Source: an uncultured Lachnospiraceae bacterium
GTDB taxonomy: Bacteria; Bacillota; Clostridia; Lachnospirales; Lachnospiraceae
NCBI GenBank assembly: GCA_947178125.1
Contig: CAMWXB010000007.1
Coordinates: 1-64,000, forward strand
DNA length: 64,000 nt
Direction of reading: 5' to 3'
The translations under genes were made by a program, and so were the position numbers. Positions 42,813 through 52,133 of this stretch are shown here, piece by piece. Position 1 is the stretch's first letter, and the number at the start of each line of letters is the position of its first letter. The notes beneath the pieces are model-generated. The model was not told where the DNA came from, did no database searches, and worked only from the letters and a program-made list of their open reading frames with translations.

Positions 42813-43373
42813 TCAGATATTCAATAGACTGGAAATTGCTGCGAAGTCGATAGAAAAATCTTCATATATGCCGGCTTTGACTGAATCGGAAAAGGTGTAA
42901 TCACCTGTATTTTCGGATTCAAAATCATAAACAAGGACACGGTTCTTCTCCGGGTCAACAATCCAGTATTCTCTGACGCCGGCTGTGCGGTATTTAAATA
43001 GTTTTGTAAAATAGTCCATCCGTCTGCTGCCTGCTGATACGATTTCAATGATCCAGTCCGGAGCGCCAAAGCAGCCTTTATCTGTGAGTTTGTCCGGCTT
43101 GCATATTACGCTGATATCCGGTTCGACATAATTCTTATCATCTTCATTCAGAAATACTGCAAAAGGGGCGATATAAGGCCGGCATAAGCCATTGTTTGAA
43201 TTGATGTATTCCCGGATGGTTCCGAAGAGTTCACCGACGATATCCTGGTGCGTTCTCGACGGAGGAGCCATATAGTATATCTGCCCGTCAATTAATTCGG
43301 CACGGCTCCCATCCGGCAGGGCATAGATATCATCGATCGTATAAAGGCTTTTCTGTACCGACGCTGGTGCCAT
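42813..43373 (-). CDS. Uma2 family (DUF820) putative nuclease
   Basis: A 186-residue protein: YTIDDIYALPDGSRAELIDG, HQDIVGELFGTI, FLNEDDKNYVEPDISVIC, PDWIIEIVSAGSRRMDYFTK, YRTAGVREYWIVDPE. These match Uma2 proteins with the PD-(D/E)XK-like core (E, D, EIV). Role unknown; Uma2 copies abound in cyanobacteria and some Clostridia. AGGAAG seven bases before the ATG at 43373; an ATG at 43391 contains the ribosome site in its codons. Confidence 0.85.
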   Translation of the reverse strand: MAPASVQKSLYTIDDIYALPDGSRAELIDGQIYYMAPPSRTHQDIVGELFGTIREYINSNNGLCRPYIAPFAVFLNEDDKNYVEPDISVICKPDKLTDKGCFGAPDWIIEIVSAGSRRMDYFTKLFKYRTAGVREYWIVDPEKNRVLVYDFESENTGDYTFSDSVKAGIYEDFSIDFAAISSLLNI

Positions 43374-43705
43374 AATGACACTTCCTTTCATGATGGTCGC
43401 AAGTTGCTTTCAGGTAGTTCCTGTTTCTATTATAGGCAGATTCCGGATGAAAAACAACCTGTTTTAACCGATATTTCTTTCCGGTGTTATTTGGAAGTCA
43501 CAGTTTGCGGCCGACGGCTGAATTGTGACATTCAGAAAATCCGAAAATTCGGGAAATTATGATATACCCGACAAAACAGAGGTTTCCTTTTTGGAAGAAG
43601 TCTGATATACTAATATCCAAATGTTTGCAAAATTCTGTATGAACTGTGCTTTGGGAAACAGTTTACAGAGTTGTGGGGCGGACAGAAAGGCAGGGCCGGC
43701 AGTAT
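43374..43705. other. Intergenic region before GT2 gene
   Basis: 332 bp between divergent genes. It has an extended -10 (TGATATACT, 43603-43611) about 95 bp before the GT2 start, without a clear -35. Otherwise I see nothing in it. Confidence 0.45.
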
Positions 43706-44719
43706 ATGATTACAATAAGTCTTTGTATGATAGTGAAAAATGAAGAAAAGCTGCTCGCAAGATGTCTTGACAGCGTTGCAGATCTCATGGATGAAATCAT
43801 CATTGTGGATACCGGCTCCACGGACAGGACAAAAGAGATTGCGGCGCGTTATACGGATAAGGTTTTTGATTTTGTATGGGTAAATGATTTTGCGGCGGCG
43901 AGGAATTTCGCTTTCTCTAAAGCGTCTATGGAATACATTTATTCGGCGGATGCCGACGAAGTGCTGGATGAAGAGAATCGGGCGAACTTCCGGCGGCTGA
44001 AAGAGAATCTACTGCCGGAAATCGACATCGTACAGATGTATTATGCGAACCAGCTCGATTTCGGTACGATTTATAATTTTGATAAGGAACTGCGGCCAAA
44101 ACTTTTTAAAAGAGTACGTTCCTTTGTCTGGGAAGAGCCAATTCATGAGCAGGTCATTTTGGAACCGATAATTTATGACAGCAATGTCGCAATTTTGCAT
44201 CTGCCGGACAGCAATCATAAGAACAGGGATTTGGCGGCTTTTGCGCGGATGACGTCATCGGGGCGGCGTTTGTCAAAGCGGCTTCATAATATTTATGCGA
44301 AAGAACTTTTTATTTCAGGAGAGGAACAGGATTTTCTGACGGCTATGTCATTTTTTGAAAGTTCCTGTGCGGATACAGAGCGCTCGCTGGATGAAATCAA
44401 GGAGGCGGCGTGTGTCGTGGCACGGGCGGCCAGATTCAGTCAGGATACGGAGAAATTTTTTAAATATGCGCTGAAGGTTGTTGCCAGTGAGGGCTGTTCG
44501 GAAATCTGCTGTGAACTCGGAACATATTTTCTGGAGCGGCAGGATTTGGAAGAAGCAATCGTATGGTTTTACAATGCCGTGTATGAAACGGAGAGTATCC
44601 TTAATATACATAGTAGTGGGGATGTTCCGCTGCGGGGGCTTGCGGAATGTTACAGGCTTGCCGGAAATGCGGAGCAGGCGGAGGCGTATGGGAAGCTTGC
44701 GGCGGAGTGGAAAGTGTGA
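43706..44719 (+). CDS. Glycosyltransferase family 2 with helical C-terminal repeats
   Basis: A 337-residue protein from MITISLCMIVKNEEKLLARC: GT-A fold with DEIIIVDTGSTDRT, SADADEVLDEENR (DxD-type). The part from residue ~210 is helical, resembling TPR units (LEEAIVWFYNAVYETE, LRGLAECYRLAGNAEQAEAY), as in tandem GT2-TPR proteins that modify peptides or flagellin. The acceptor is unknown. The start was placed at the family N-terminus; the upstream GTG at 43646 adds 20 residues. The stop codon (44717-44719) is inside the family A repeat. Confidence 0.87.
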   Translation: MITISLCMIVKNEEKLLARCLDSVADLMDEIIIVDTGSTDRTKEIAARYTDKVFDFVWVNDFAAARNFAFSKASMEYIYSADADEVLDEENRANFRRLKENLLPEIDIVQMYYANQLDFGTIYNFDKELRPKLFKRVRSFVWEEPIHEQVILEPIIYDSNVAILHLPDSNHKNRDLAAFARMTSSGRRLSKRLHNIYAKELFISGEEQDFLTAMSFFESSCADTERSLDEIKEAACVVARAARFSQDTEKFFKYALKVVASEGCSEICCELGTYFLERQDLEEAIVWFYNAVYETESILNIHSSGDVPLRGLAECYRLAGNAEQAEAYGKLAAEWKV

Positions 44720-44797
44720 GAAGAAGTTCTAAAACTCGCAGCAAAGGCTGCTTCGTTAAGAACTTCTACGGTTCGCGTGGCGAACCTTTCTCACACT
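44713..44797 (+). repeat. Family A structured repeat, full 85-bp copy
   Basis: Outer arms AGTGTGAGAA / TTCTCACACT, first hairpin AGAAGTTCT...AGAACTTCT with tip ACTCGCAGC...GCTGCTTCG, second GGTTCGC / GCGAACC. The upstream gene's TGA is inside the left arm. Same size and loop words as at 6248. Confidence 0.85.
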
Positions 44798-44823
44798 GCA
44801 GAATGCCCTGGCGGCCATTCTGC
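44798..44823 (+). terminator. Hairpin following the family A copy
   Basis: GCAGAATG / CATTCTGC with an inner GCC / GGC, no T-run. The copy at 6248 is also followed by a hairpin starting AATGCCC. Confidence 0.45.
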
Positions 44824-44873
44824 ATGAATTGTTTGCGCTGGCAGAGCCGGTATGACTGAAAGGAGCAGACAGA

Positions 44874-45449
44874 TTGAATATTACGGTTATTCGGCATGGG
44901 AAAGTGGATATGCGCTGGCCGCGCTGGTGTAATGCTGAAGAATTTGACAACGCGTGCCTTCAGTATGAGGAAGCGGATATTCTGCCGGTTCATGCGGAAA
45001 AGAAAGCGGCTGCTGCGGGGGAACCGGTAGTTACGGGGAAAATATATGTCAGTACCCAGCATCGAAGCCTGAAAACAGCAAAAGCTCTGTTTGGAGAACA
45101 GGAATATATTCAAATGAGCGGCCTTTGTGAAGTTCCGCTTCGTTCTTTTACAAAGTTGGGATTCCGGCTGCCGTTATGGGTCTGGAATATGGTCGGCAGG
45201 CTTCAATGGTATTTTGGGAGCAGGCGTCAGACGGAAAGCCGTAGTGATACGGTCAAAAGGGCGAAAGCGGCAGTCAGGTATCTCGCAGAAGAGAAAGATT
45301 GTGTCGTTGTGACGCATGGTTTTTTTATGAAAACATTTCTCAGAGAACTGGAAAAGGCGGGCTATGTTCTAAAAGGAAACCGTGCATTTGGATTTGAAAA
45401 TTTACATATGGTAAGAGCAGAAAAGCGGCAGAATGAAGGGCTGTCTTGA
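44874..45449 (+). CDS. Histidine phosphatase family protein
   Basis: A 191-residue phosphoglycerate-mutase-like phosphatase. The RHG motif is at the start (ITVIRHGKVDMRW), with STQHRSLKTAKALF and a late VVVTHGFFMKTF holding the second catalytic His. TTG start with GAAAGGAG nine bases upstream. Substrate unknown. Its end overlaps no gene; hisC follows 64 bp downstream. Confidence 0.85.
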   Translation: MNITVIRHGKVDMRWPRWCNAEEFDNACLQYEEADILPVHAEKKAAAAGEPVVTGKIYVSTQHRSLKTAKALFGEQEYIQMSGLCEVPLRSFTKLGFRLPLWVWNMVGRLQWYFGSRRQTESRSDTVKRAKAAVRYLAEEKDCVVVTHGFFMKTFLRELEKAGYVLKGNRAFGFENLHMVRAEKRQNEGLS

Positions 45450-45513
45450 AAGAATGTGTTTTGCAATTACCTGTGAACTGTATGAGAAGAAAGGAAATAA
45501 GGGAAATAAGCAG

Positions 45514-46566
45514 ATGAAATGGGAAGAAAATGTCAGGAAGGTCGTACCCTATGTGCCGGGTGAACAGCCGCAGAAAAAGGACATTATCAAGTTAAATACG
45601 AATGAGTGCCCCTATCCGCCTTCGCCGATGGTGCAGAAGGCGATGCAGGAAATGGATTATCAGGACTTGCGCCTGTACCCGGAATTTCCGGAGAAAACAC
45701 CGCTTACGGCGCACCTTGCGGAATACTATCATGTGAAGGAAGAGCAGATTTTTATCGGAGTCGGCTCGGATGATGTATTGTCGATGGCGTTTTTGACTTT
45801 TTTTAATTCTGACAGACCTGTCTTTTTCCCGGATATCACTTATTCCTTCTATGATGTCTGGGCGGACATCTACCGGATACCCTATGAGGTGAAGCCGCTC
45901 GATGCGGATTTCTGCATTCGGAAAGAGGATTATATGGGAGAATGCGGCGGTATCATCTTCCCGAATCCCAATGCGCCGACAGGTGTTTTGATGGGTGTGG
46001 AGGATATTGAGGATATCGTAAAGGCACATTCTGACGTTGTTGTCATAATTGATGAAGCATATATAGATTTTGGCGGAACGACCTGTCTTCCTTTGCTGGA
46101 AAGCTATGACAATCTGCTGGTAGTCCGTACTTTTTCCAAGTCAAGGGCTATGGCGGGCAGCAGAATCGGTTATGCTATTGGTAACGAAAAGTTGATCCGA
46201 TATCTGAACGATGCGAAATACTCCGTCAATTCCTATACGATGAACCGGCCTGCACTGCGGCTCGGGGCGGAATCCGTGAAGGATGATGCGTATTTTAAAG
46301 AAATCTGCGGAAAGATCATCCGGACGAGGGAGCGGAGCGAAAAAGAGCTGGCGGCGCTAGGGTTTACGTTTCCGAAGTCCTATGGAAACTTCATATTTGC
46401 ATCCCATAAAAAAGTCAGAGCAAAGGAGATTTTTGAGAAACTGAAGGAACGCGATATTTATGTAAGGCATTGGAACAAGGCGAGAATCGATGATTATCTG
46501 CGGATTACGATTGGAACGGATGAAGAAATGGATGCGTTATTTGCGGCTCTGCGCTCGATTGTCTAA
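45514..46566 (+). CDS. hisC: Histidinol-phosphate aminotransferase-like enzyme
   Basis: A 350-residue PLP enzyme of aminotransferase class I/II: KLNTNECPYPPSPMV, VGSDDVLSMAF, FPNPNAPTGVLM, IDEAYIDFGG, and the PLP Lys in TFSKSRAMAGSRIGY, then RTRERSEKELAALGF and IRHWNKARI-like YVRHWNKARIDDYLRITIGT. The reaction is glutamate plus imidazole-acetol phosphate to histidinol phosphate; it may also serve aromatic amino acids. No other his gene is near. Start chosen at MKWEENVRKVV. Confidence 0.88.
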   Translation: MKWEENVRKVVPYVPGEQPQKKDIIKLNTNECPYPPSPMVQKAMQEMDYQDLRLYPEFPEKTPLTAHLAEYYHVKEEQIFIGVGSDDVLSMAFLTFFNSDRPVFFPDITYSFYDVWADIYRIPYEVKPLDADFCIRKEDYMGECGGIIFPNPNAPTGVLMGVEDIEDIVKAHSDVVVIIDEAYIDFGGTTCLPLLESYDNLLVVRTFSKSRAMAGSRIGYAIGNEKLIRYLNDAKYSVNSYTMNRPALRLGAESVKDDAYFKEICGKIIRTRERSEKELAALGFTFPKSYGNFIFASHKKVRAKEIFEKLKERDIYVRHWNKARIDDYLRITIGTDEEMDALFAALRSIV

Positions 46567-46676
46567 AGGGAATGCTTTGAAAAGACAGGCGCTTTTCCGC
46601 AGCGTATCGCATGAAACATAAATTTTTCACAGACAAACTCATCAGAATAAGAAAAAAGAAAGGAAAGGTCATTTAT

Positions 46677-47177
46677 ATGGATAATCTGGCGATTTGGTTT
46701 ATGAACACATTAGGGCAGTATGTATCGAGGGAGGTCGTTATTTTTATCATCTCCATGATTCCGATTTTGGAACTGCGCGGAGGTCTGCTCGTTGCATCTT
46801 TGCTGCATGTTTCGATAACAACTGCTATCCCAATCTGCATTGTCGGGAATATTATCCCGATTCCGTTTATTTTACTTTTTATCAAGCAGATTTTTAAATG
46901 GTTAAAGAAGATTAAACTTTTCAGGGGCATTATTGAAAGACTGGAAGCGCGGGCAATGAGCAAAAGTGATAATATTAAAAAATATGAATTTTGGGGCCTG
47001 ATGCTTTTCGTCGGCATTCCGCTTCCGGGAACGGGTGCATGGACCGGTTCTCTGATCGCGGCGCTGCTCGATATTGATTTTAAGAAAGCTATCTTGGCAG
47101 AGTTGTGTGGAATTGTAATAGCAACTGTTATCATGTCGATCGTATCATATGGATTGTTGGGAGCGCTGATTTCTTAG
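46677..47177 (+). CDS. Small multidrug export family membrane protein
   Basis: A 166-residue protein with four spans. ISMIPILELRGGLLVA near the N-terminus and FVGIPLPGTGAWTGSLIAAL are the two signature half-repeats of the COG2426 family, related to DedA-like folds. Actual substrate unproven. AAAGGAAAGG site; 22 codons upstream in frame (from 46611) have no site. The next gene begins 1 bp after its stop. Confidence 0.88.
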   Translation: MDNLAIWFMNTLGQYVSREVVIFIISMIPILELRGGLLVASLLHVSITTAIPICIVGNIIPIPFILLFIKQIFKWLKKIKLFRGIIERLEARAMSKSDNIKKYEFWGLMLFVGIPLPGTGAWTGSLIAALLDIDFKKAILAELCGIVIATVIMSIVSYGLLGALIS

Positions 47178-47178
47178 G

Positions 47179-50100
47179 ATGAAAGATTTTTCTACGAAAA
47201 ATGATTCTTTGAAAAGTTCTTCTTCGAAGAATGATTCTACGAAAAGATTTCTTATAAAAATTATCGCAGGTATTGTGGCGTTATTTGCTATTGCAGTCGT
47301 ATCCTTATCTGTTAAAACGGGATTTGATTTTACGGCCTGGGGGATTTTTGCGGAAAAAAGCACGAATCTGGCATTGCAGAGAGGGGTCAAAGCGACCAGC
47401 GACAGTGTAGAGGTTGCAGAGCTGTCGGCGGAAAAGGCAATCGACGGGGATGATGAAGCATTATCTTCCCGCTGGTCGAGCGAGAATAACTGGGAGGATG
47501 CTTCCCACTATATAGAACTGGAATTTCCCGAAGAAATTTCAGTTTCTTTTGTTGTATTGAAATGGGAGCGGACGAACGTTATCGAATATTGCCTCGAAGG
47601 CTCGCTGGATGGGGAAAACTGGCAGATTCTGGAGTCTTTCGATAAGGCGCCGGCTTCCAGAAAGCAGGAAATTCCGCTGGATGAGCCGGCGAGAGTGCGG
47701 TTCCTGCGGTTGTCTACGAGTGCGGTATCACAGGAAAAAGCGGACTATTCCCATTTGTACCAGAATGTGTCGCTGTATGAGTTTGAAGTATATGCGGACA
47801 AGCCCGTGGCCTATCTGTTGGATGCACCGGAAATTGTTACAATGGAAAATAACAAACGTTATTTGCGAATGCCGGAAGTACCGGAAGGCTATCGGCTTAC
47901 CTATCTGGGAGCGGATTATGAGCAGGTCGTCGGAGCGGATTGTGAAGTCTATGAGACGATAGAGGAAAAGGAAGTAACGGTCGGTTTTCTGGTGGAACCG
48001 GAGGACGGAAGTCCGGCAGGAGGAAAGTCCGGGAAGAAAGCAGGAACAGAGAGTGGCGAAGAGGTTTCCTTTACGATTGCGGTGCCGGCTGCGGCGGATG
48101 AACTGTCGGGCGGCAATGAGGCGCCGGAGGTGATTCCTGCAATCGCGGAATGGGACGGCGGCGAGGGGTATTTTGTGCCGGGCGGGGATTCCCGCATCAT
48201 TGTACAGCGCGTAAAGACGCAGGAAGAAGGGGCACAGGGAGAAAATGTGCAGCAGGCGGAAAATCTTCAGCCGGGGGAGGAACTGCAGCCGGAGGATGAT
48301 TTTTGGCAGCGGGAAAGCCTGCAGCAGACAGCAGAACTCTTCGCGTCACGGTATCAGGAAATCATGGGTCATGAAATTCCTGTACTGGAAGGAACATGGG
48401 AAGACGTGCGGCCGGGAGATTTTTATCTGGCCTATGGCGGTGCGGAGAACGGGGATACGGAAGCGTTTTATTGGAGTGATGATGCTCTGGGCGGTATCGG
48501 CGAAGAGGGATATGTCTGCGAGATTACTGACAAGTGTGTTATAAGCGGGACGCACAGACAGGGCATCTACTGGGGAACCATTACCGCCTTACAGATTTTA
48601 AAAGGACAGGAAGGCAGTATGCCGCAGGGCAGGATACGCGATTATCCGAAATATCCGGTGCGCGGTTTTGGCATCGATGTGGCGAGAAAGCCTGTTTCGA
48701 TGGCGATGCTGTATCAGATTGTGGAAAATATGTCCTGGTATAAAATGAATGACCTCTGCATTCATCTCAACGACAATATCATTTTGAGCACGAGCGGACT
48801 GACGGGCTCGGTAGAAGAGGCGATGACAGCGTACAGTGCCTTTCGGGTCCGCGTCAGTATCAAAAATGACGAGGGAGAAAGGCTGGATGCGGAAGATTAC
48901 AGCTATACGGCGGCGGAGTTTGCCGCCCTGATCGCTGATGCCGAAAGTTACGGCGTGCGTATCGTGCCGGAAATCGATACGCCGGCCCATTCGCTGGCCA
49001 TTACGAAGCTTTTCCCTGAATACGCGGTGACGAGGAGTACCGAGAGCGTTGACCAGATTGAAGTGAATAATGAAGAAGCGGTGCAGCTTGTGAAGGATAT
49101 CTGGACGGAAGTGCTCATCGGCGGACAGGATGAAGAGGAACGCGGCTCTGGACGTGCGGCTTTTCAGGGGGCTTCTGTCGTGAACATCGGGATGGATGAA
49201 TACTACGGCGCCGGAGAAGCCTGCCGGCGGTATATGAACGAACTGATCGGGCACATACGGGATGTGAGCGATGTGGAGACGATTCGGCTATGGGGCAGTC
49301 TCACCAATATGGAAGGGACGACGATGCCGTCCACAGAGCAGCTTCAGATGAATATCTGGAGCATGATATGGGCCGACCCGGTCGAAATGTATCAGGCCGG
49401 CTATACGCTGATCAATATGCAGAACAATCATTTGTATATCATACCGGGCGGCGGCTATGATTACCTCGATACAGAAGAACTTTATCAGAACTGGGAACCG
49501 AACAAATTTTATGACTACAACCAGTTGGAGACGATTCCTGCTTATTCCCCGCAGATGGCGGGAGCATCCTACATGCTCTGGAACGATATGAGCGGCAGTC
49601 TGAATGTGGGAATCAGCGAATGCGACCTGTTCGACAGGTTCTTTGCGCCGCTTGGTGTCATTGGCGGAAAGCTGTGGGGCGAGACGGAGGGCTCATATCA
49701 GGAATGGCAGGCGCGCTTTGGAGCGCTCGGCCTTTCGCCGGGCAGCAACCCTTATGCGGCACCGGCCTGGGAAGGGGATGCGCTGCGGTTTTTGCAGGAA
49801 GAGACGCTTTCCCTGTCAGGGGAGTCCGATTATGTAGTGACCGGCTATACAGGCGGATACGGGAACGGCATCGGCATCGGCGGCAGTTATACCGTCAGCA
49901 TGAATGTTTACCGGGAGCCATCCGATAGTATGGAAGAAATTCTTTTCGAGACGAGCAGCGTCTATGGTCAGACGGCCTTTAAGGCGGCGCAGACAGGAAC
50001 GGGACGGGTTGGCTTTTCCAGGGAAGGCAGGGACTATTCCTTTGATTATACGCTGCCTGTCGGGGAATGGGTGAATCTGACAATACGGGGCGAACAGAAT

Positions 50101-50277
50101 CGGACGAGCCTGTATGTTAACGGTGAACTGGTGGATACGCTGGGAGATGGAGAGCCTTTTGGTGAATATGCGTCATTTGTGTTTCCGCTCGAACGGATTG
50201 GTTCCAGAACCCATAGTTTTCATGGTATGATAAAAGAGATTATTGTTTACGCCGCCGATGGCGGTGTGACAGGCTGA
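47179..50277 (+). CDS. Membrane-anchored GH20 beta-hexosaminidase with F5/8 and LamG
   Basis: A 1032-residue surface enzyme. One N-terminal anchor (FLIKIIAGIVALFAIAVVSL) after a Ser/Lys-rich head; F5/8 type C (discoidin) domain residues ~62-215; GH20 N-terminal domain ~330-480; GH20 barrel ~490-860 with YPVRGFGIDVARKPVSMAML, IVPEIDTPAH, and the catalytic Asp-Glu in VNIGMDEYYG (~671); LamG-type domain ~880-1030. It should release terminal N-acetylhexosamine from host or microbial glycans. It begins 1 bp after the membrane protein gene, TTAGGATG, so translation is coupled. Its stop lies inside a family E motif. Confidence 0.9.
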   Translation: MKDFSTKNDSLKSSSSKNDSTKRFLIKIIAGIVALFAIAVVSLSVKTGFDFTAWGIFAEKSTNLALQRGVKATSDSVEVAELSAEKAIDGDDEALSSRWSSENNWEDASHYIELEFPEEISVSFVVLKWERTNVIEYCLEGSLDGENWQILESFDKAPASRKQEIPLDEPARVRFLRLSTSAVSQEKADYSHLYQNVSLYEFEVYADKPVAYLLDAPEIVTMENNKRYLRMPEVPEGYRLTYLGADYEQVVGADCEVYETIEEKEVTVGFLVEPEDGSPAGGKSGKKAGTESGEEVSFTIAVPAAADELSGGNEAPEVIPAIAEWDGGEGYFVPGGDSRIIVQRVKTQEEGAQGENVQQAENLQPGEELQPEDDFWQRESLQQTAELFASRYQEIMGHEIPVLEGTWEDVRPGDFYLAYGGAENGDTEAFYWSDDALGGIGEEGYVCEITDKCVISGTHRQGIYWGTITALQILKGQEGSMPQGRIRDYPKYPVRGFGIDVARKPVSMAMLYQIVENMSWYKMNDLCIHLNDNIILSTSGLTGSVEEAMTAYSAFRVRVSIKNDEGERLDAEDYSYTAAEFAALIADAESYGVRIVPEIDTPAHSLAITKLFPEYAVTRSTESVDQIEVNNEEAVQLVKDIWTEVLIGGQDEEERGSGRAAFQGASVVNIGMDEYYGAGEACRRYMNELIGHIRDVSDVETIRLWGSLTNMEGTTMPSTEQLQMNIWSMIWADPVEMYQAGYTLINMQNNHLYIIPGGGYDYLDTEELYQNWEPNKFYDYNQLETIPAYSPQMAGASYMLWNDMSGSLNVGISECDLFDRFFAPLGVIGGKLWGETEGSYQEWQARFGALGLSPGSNPYAAPAWEGDALRFLQEETLSLSGESDYVVTGYTGGYGNGIGIGGSYTVSMNVYREPSDSMEEILFETSSVYGQTAFKAAQTGTGRVGFSREGRDYSFDYTLPVGEWVNLTIRGEQNRTSLYVNGELVDTLGDGEPFGEYASFVFPLERIGSRTHSFHGMIKEIIVYAADGGVTG

Positions 50278-50301
50278 GAAAGGAATACGGTCATAAAGAT
50301 G
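50270..50301 (+). repeat. Start-codon motif (family E) at methyltransferase
   Basis: CAGGCTGAGAAAGGAATACG then GTCATAAAGATG, ending on the start codon; the GH20 stop codon (TGA) is inside it. The first ATG of other copies is ACG here, so only the last ATG can start. Confidence 0.75.
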
Positions 50302-51150
50302 GAAGCATATACTGATTTTGCCGGCGTTTACGATACGTTCATGGACGAAACTCCCTACGAGGAATGGTGTGAATTTGTTGACGCTGCGCTCACGCGTTAC
50401 CGGATAAAAGAAGAAACAGCGGATACAATGCTTTTGCAGGAGCAGAACTCGGTGGTGGATTTGGGATGCGGAACGGGAACGCTGACCGAACTTCTGGCGG
50501 CAAAAGGCTATGATATGATCGGCATCGACAATTCGCAGGAAATGCTTCAGATCGCGATGGAGAAGCGGGCGCGTTCCGGGCTGGACATCCTGTATTTACA
50601 GCAGGATATGCGGGAGTTCGAATTATATGGGGCAGTAGGGGCCGTGATCAGCGTATGCGACAGCCTGAACTATCTGCTCACGGAGGAAGAGCTGCTTTCC
50701 ACTTTCCTGCTGGTGCATAATTATCTGTATCCGGGCGGAGTGTTTGTTTTTGACTTCAATACGGTCTATAAATATGCAGAAGTCATCGGGGACGCGACGA
50801 TTGCCGAAAACCGGGAAGAGTGCAGTTTTATCTGGGAAAATTATTATCATCCAGAAGAAGAGATCAACGAGTATGATTTGACCATTTTTGTAAAAAATGA
50901 CAGTGAGGGAAAAAGAAATAAAGGCGAATGCGGTAAGGAAGAAAAATGGCGGAAAGAGGCCGGTGGAGAAGAAAACAGCTTCCGGCGGTTTCAGGAGACG
51001 CATTATCAGCGGGGATACCGGCTGGAGCAGATGAGGGCGCTGCTTGAAAAGGCTGGATTGTCTCTGGTGGAAGCAGTCGATGCAGATACCCGCGGGGAAG
51101 TGACGGCGGAAAGCGAACGGATCATTGTGATCAGTAGAAAGGAAAAATAA
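50299..51150 (+). CDS. Class I SAM-dependent methyltransferase
   Basis: A 283-residue enzyme: DFAGVYDTFMDETPYEEW, the SAM loop VVDLGCGTGTLTELL, IDNSQEML, and a late FRRFQETHYQRGYRLEQMRALLEKAGL (described in parts), with a charged insert (~205-230). Small-molecule or rRNA targets are both possible. The start is fixed by the leader motif. Confidence 0.87.
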   Translation: MEAYTDFAGVYDTFMDETPYEEWCEFVDAALTRYRIKEETADTMLLQEQNSVVDLGCGTGTLTELLAAKGYDMIGIDNSQEMLQIAMEKRARSGLDILYLQQDMREFELYGAVGAVISVCDSLNYLLTEEELLSTFLLVHNYLYPGGVFVFDFNTVYKYAEVIGDATIAENREECSFIWENYYHPEEEINEYDLTIFVKNDSEGKRNKGECGKEEKWRKEAGGEENSFRRFQETHYQRGYRLEQMRALLEKAGLSLVEAVDADTRGEVTAESERIIVISRKEK

Positions 51151-51155
51151 CTTTT

Positions 51156-51191
51156 GCAGGTACATGGGAAAGGAGTATGGTTATAAAGATG
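51156..51191 (+). repeat. Start-codon motif (family E) at hslO
   Basis: GCAGGTACATGGGAAAGGAG then TATGGTTATAAAGATG, ending on the start codon. Confidence 0.75.
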
Positions 51192-52055
51192 TCAGATTAT
51201 TTGGTGAGAGCGACGGCGGCGGATGCGCAGATACGCGCGTTTGCGGTGACGTCAAGGGATTTGGTGGAAGAGGCAAGGAGCAGACATGACTTGAGCCCGG
51301 TCGTTACGGCCGCGCTCGGCAGGCTGATGACGGGAGCCTGCCTGATGGGCAGTATGTTGAAAGGCGAGCAGGATGTATTGACTCTACAAGTCAGTGGAGA
51401 CGGTCCGGTGCGGGGCATGACGGTGACGGCGGATTCGAAAGGCAATGTGAAAGGTTATGCACAGGCGCCGCAGGCGATGATGCCGCCGAATGCACAGGGT
51501 AAGCTTGACGTGGGCGGTGTGATCGGAAAAGGGTATCTGACCGTCATCAAAGATATGGGAATGAAAGACCCCTATGCTTCCAAGGTGGAACTGCAGACAG
51601 GAGAGATTGCCGACGATCTGACCTATTATTTTGCCGCATCGGAGCAGGTGCCTTCCTGTGTGGCGCTGGGTATCCTGATGGAGCGGAACAATACGGTGAA
51701 GCAGGCGGGCGGCTTTATCATCCAGCTCATGCCTTTTGCGCAGGAAGAGGTCATTCAGAAACTGGAGGAGAAGATTTCCGGTCTGAAACCGGTGACGACG
51801 CTGCTTGAGGAAGGCAATACGCCGGAGCAGATTCTTTCGCTCATTTTAGGGGATATGGGGCTTGAGATTACGGAGAAAACGCCCGTGCAGTTTTTATGCG
51901 GCTGTACGAAGGAGCGGGTGGAAAAGGTGCTTTACAGCTTGAAAAAAGAGGACATAAAAGAGATGATCGCGGAGGGCAAAGATGTGGAACTGCATTGCCA
52001 TTTCTGCAATACGGATTATGTATTCACAGTGGATGAACTGACAAAAATGGTATAA
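51189..52055 (+). CDS. hslO: Hsp33 redox-regulated chaperone
   Basis: A 288-residue protein: MSDYLVRATAADAQIRAFAV, DGPVRGMTVTADSKGNVKGY, then the zinc redox switch FLCGCTKERVEKVL and HCHFCNTDYVF (CxC and CxxC). On oxidation zinc leaves and the chaperone turns on. The ATG at 51189 was chosen over 51177 because MSDYLV matches the start of the Bacillus Hsp33 and the upstream MVIK belongs to the repeated leader. Confidence 0.93.
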   Translation: MSDYLVRATAADAQIRAFAVTSRDLVEEARSRHDLSPVVTAALGRLMTGACLMGSMLKGEQDVLTLQVSGDGPVRGMTVTADSKGNVKGYAQAPQAMMPPNAQGKLDVGGVIGKGYLTVIKDMGMKDPYASKVELQTGEIADDLTYYFAASEQVPSCVALGILMERNNTVKQAGGFIIQLMPFAQEEVIQKLEEKISGLKPVTTLLEEGNTPEQILSLILGDMGLEITEKTPVQFLCGCTKERVEKVLYSLKKEDIKEMIAEGKDVELHCHFCNTDYVFTVDELTKMV

Positions 52056-52100
52056 AACTGGTACAGATACAGGATAAAAAGCGGATAGGACAGGAGAATT

Positions 52101-52133
52101 GCAGGCTGAGAAAGGAGAATGGTCATTAAAATG
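52101..52133 (+). repeat. Start-codon motif (family E) at chromosomal nadE
   Basis: GCAGGCTGAGAAAGGAG then AATGGTCATTAAAATG, ending on the start codon. Confidence 0.75.

Noticed and set aside
51177-51191. MVIKM as the true N-terminus of Hsp33 and NAD synthetase
   Set aside because: The same DNA recurs before unrelated genes, the first ATG is lost in two copies, and family alignment starts at the second ATG.
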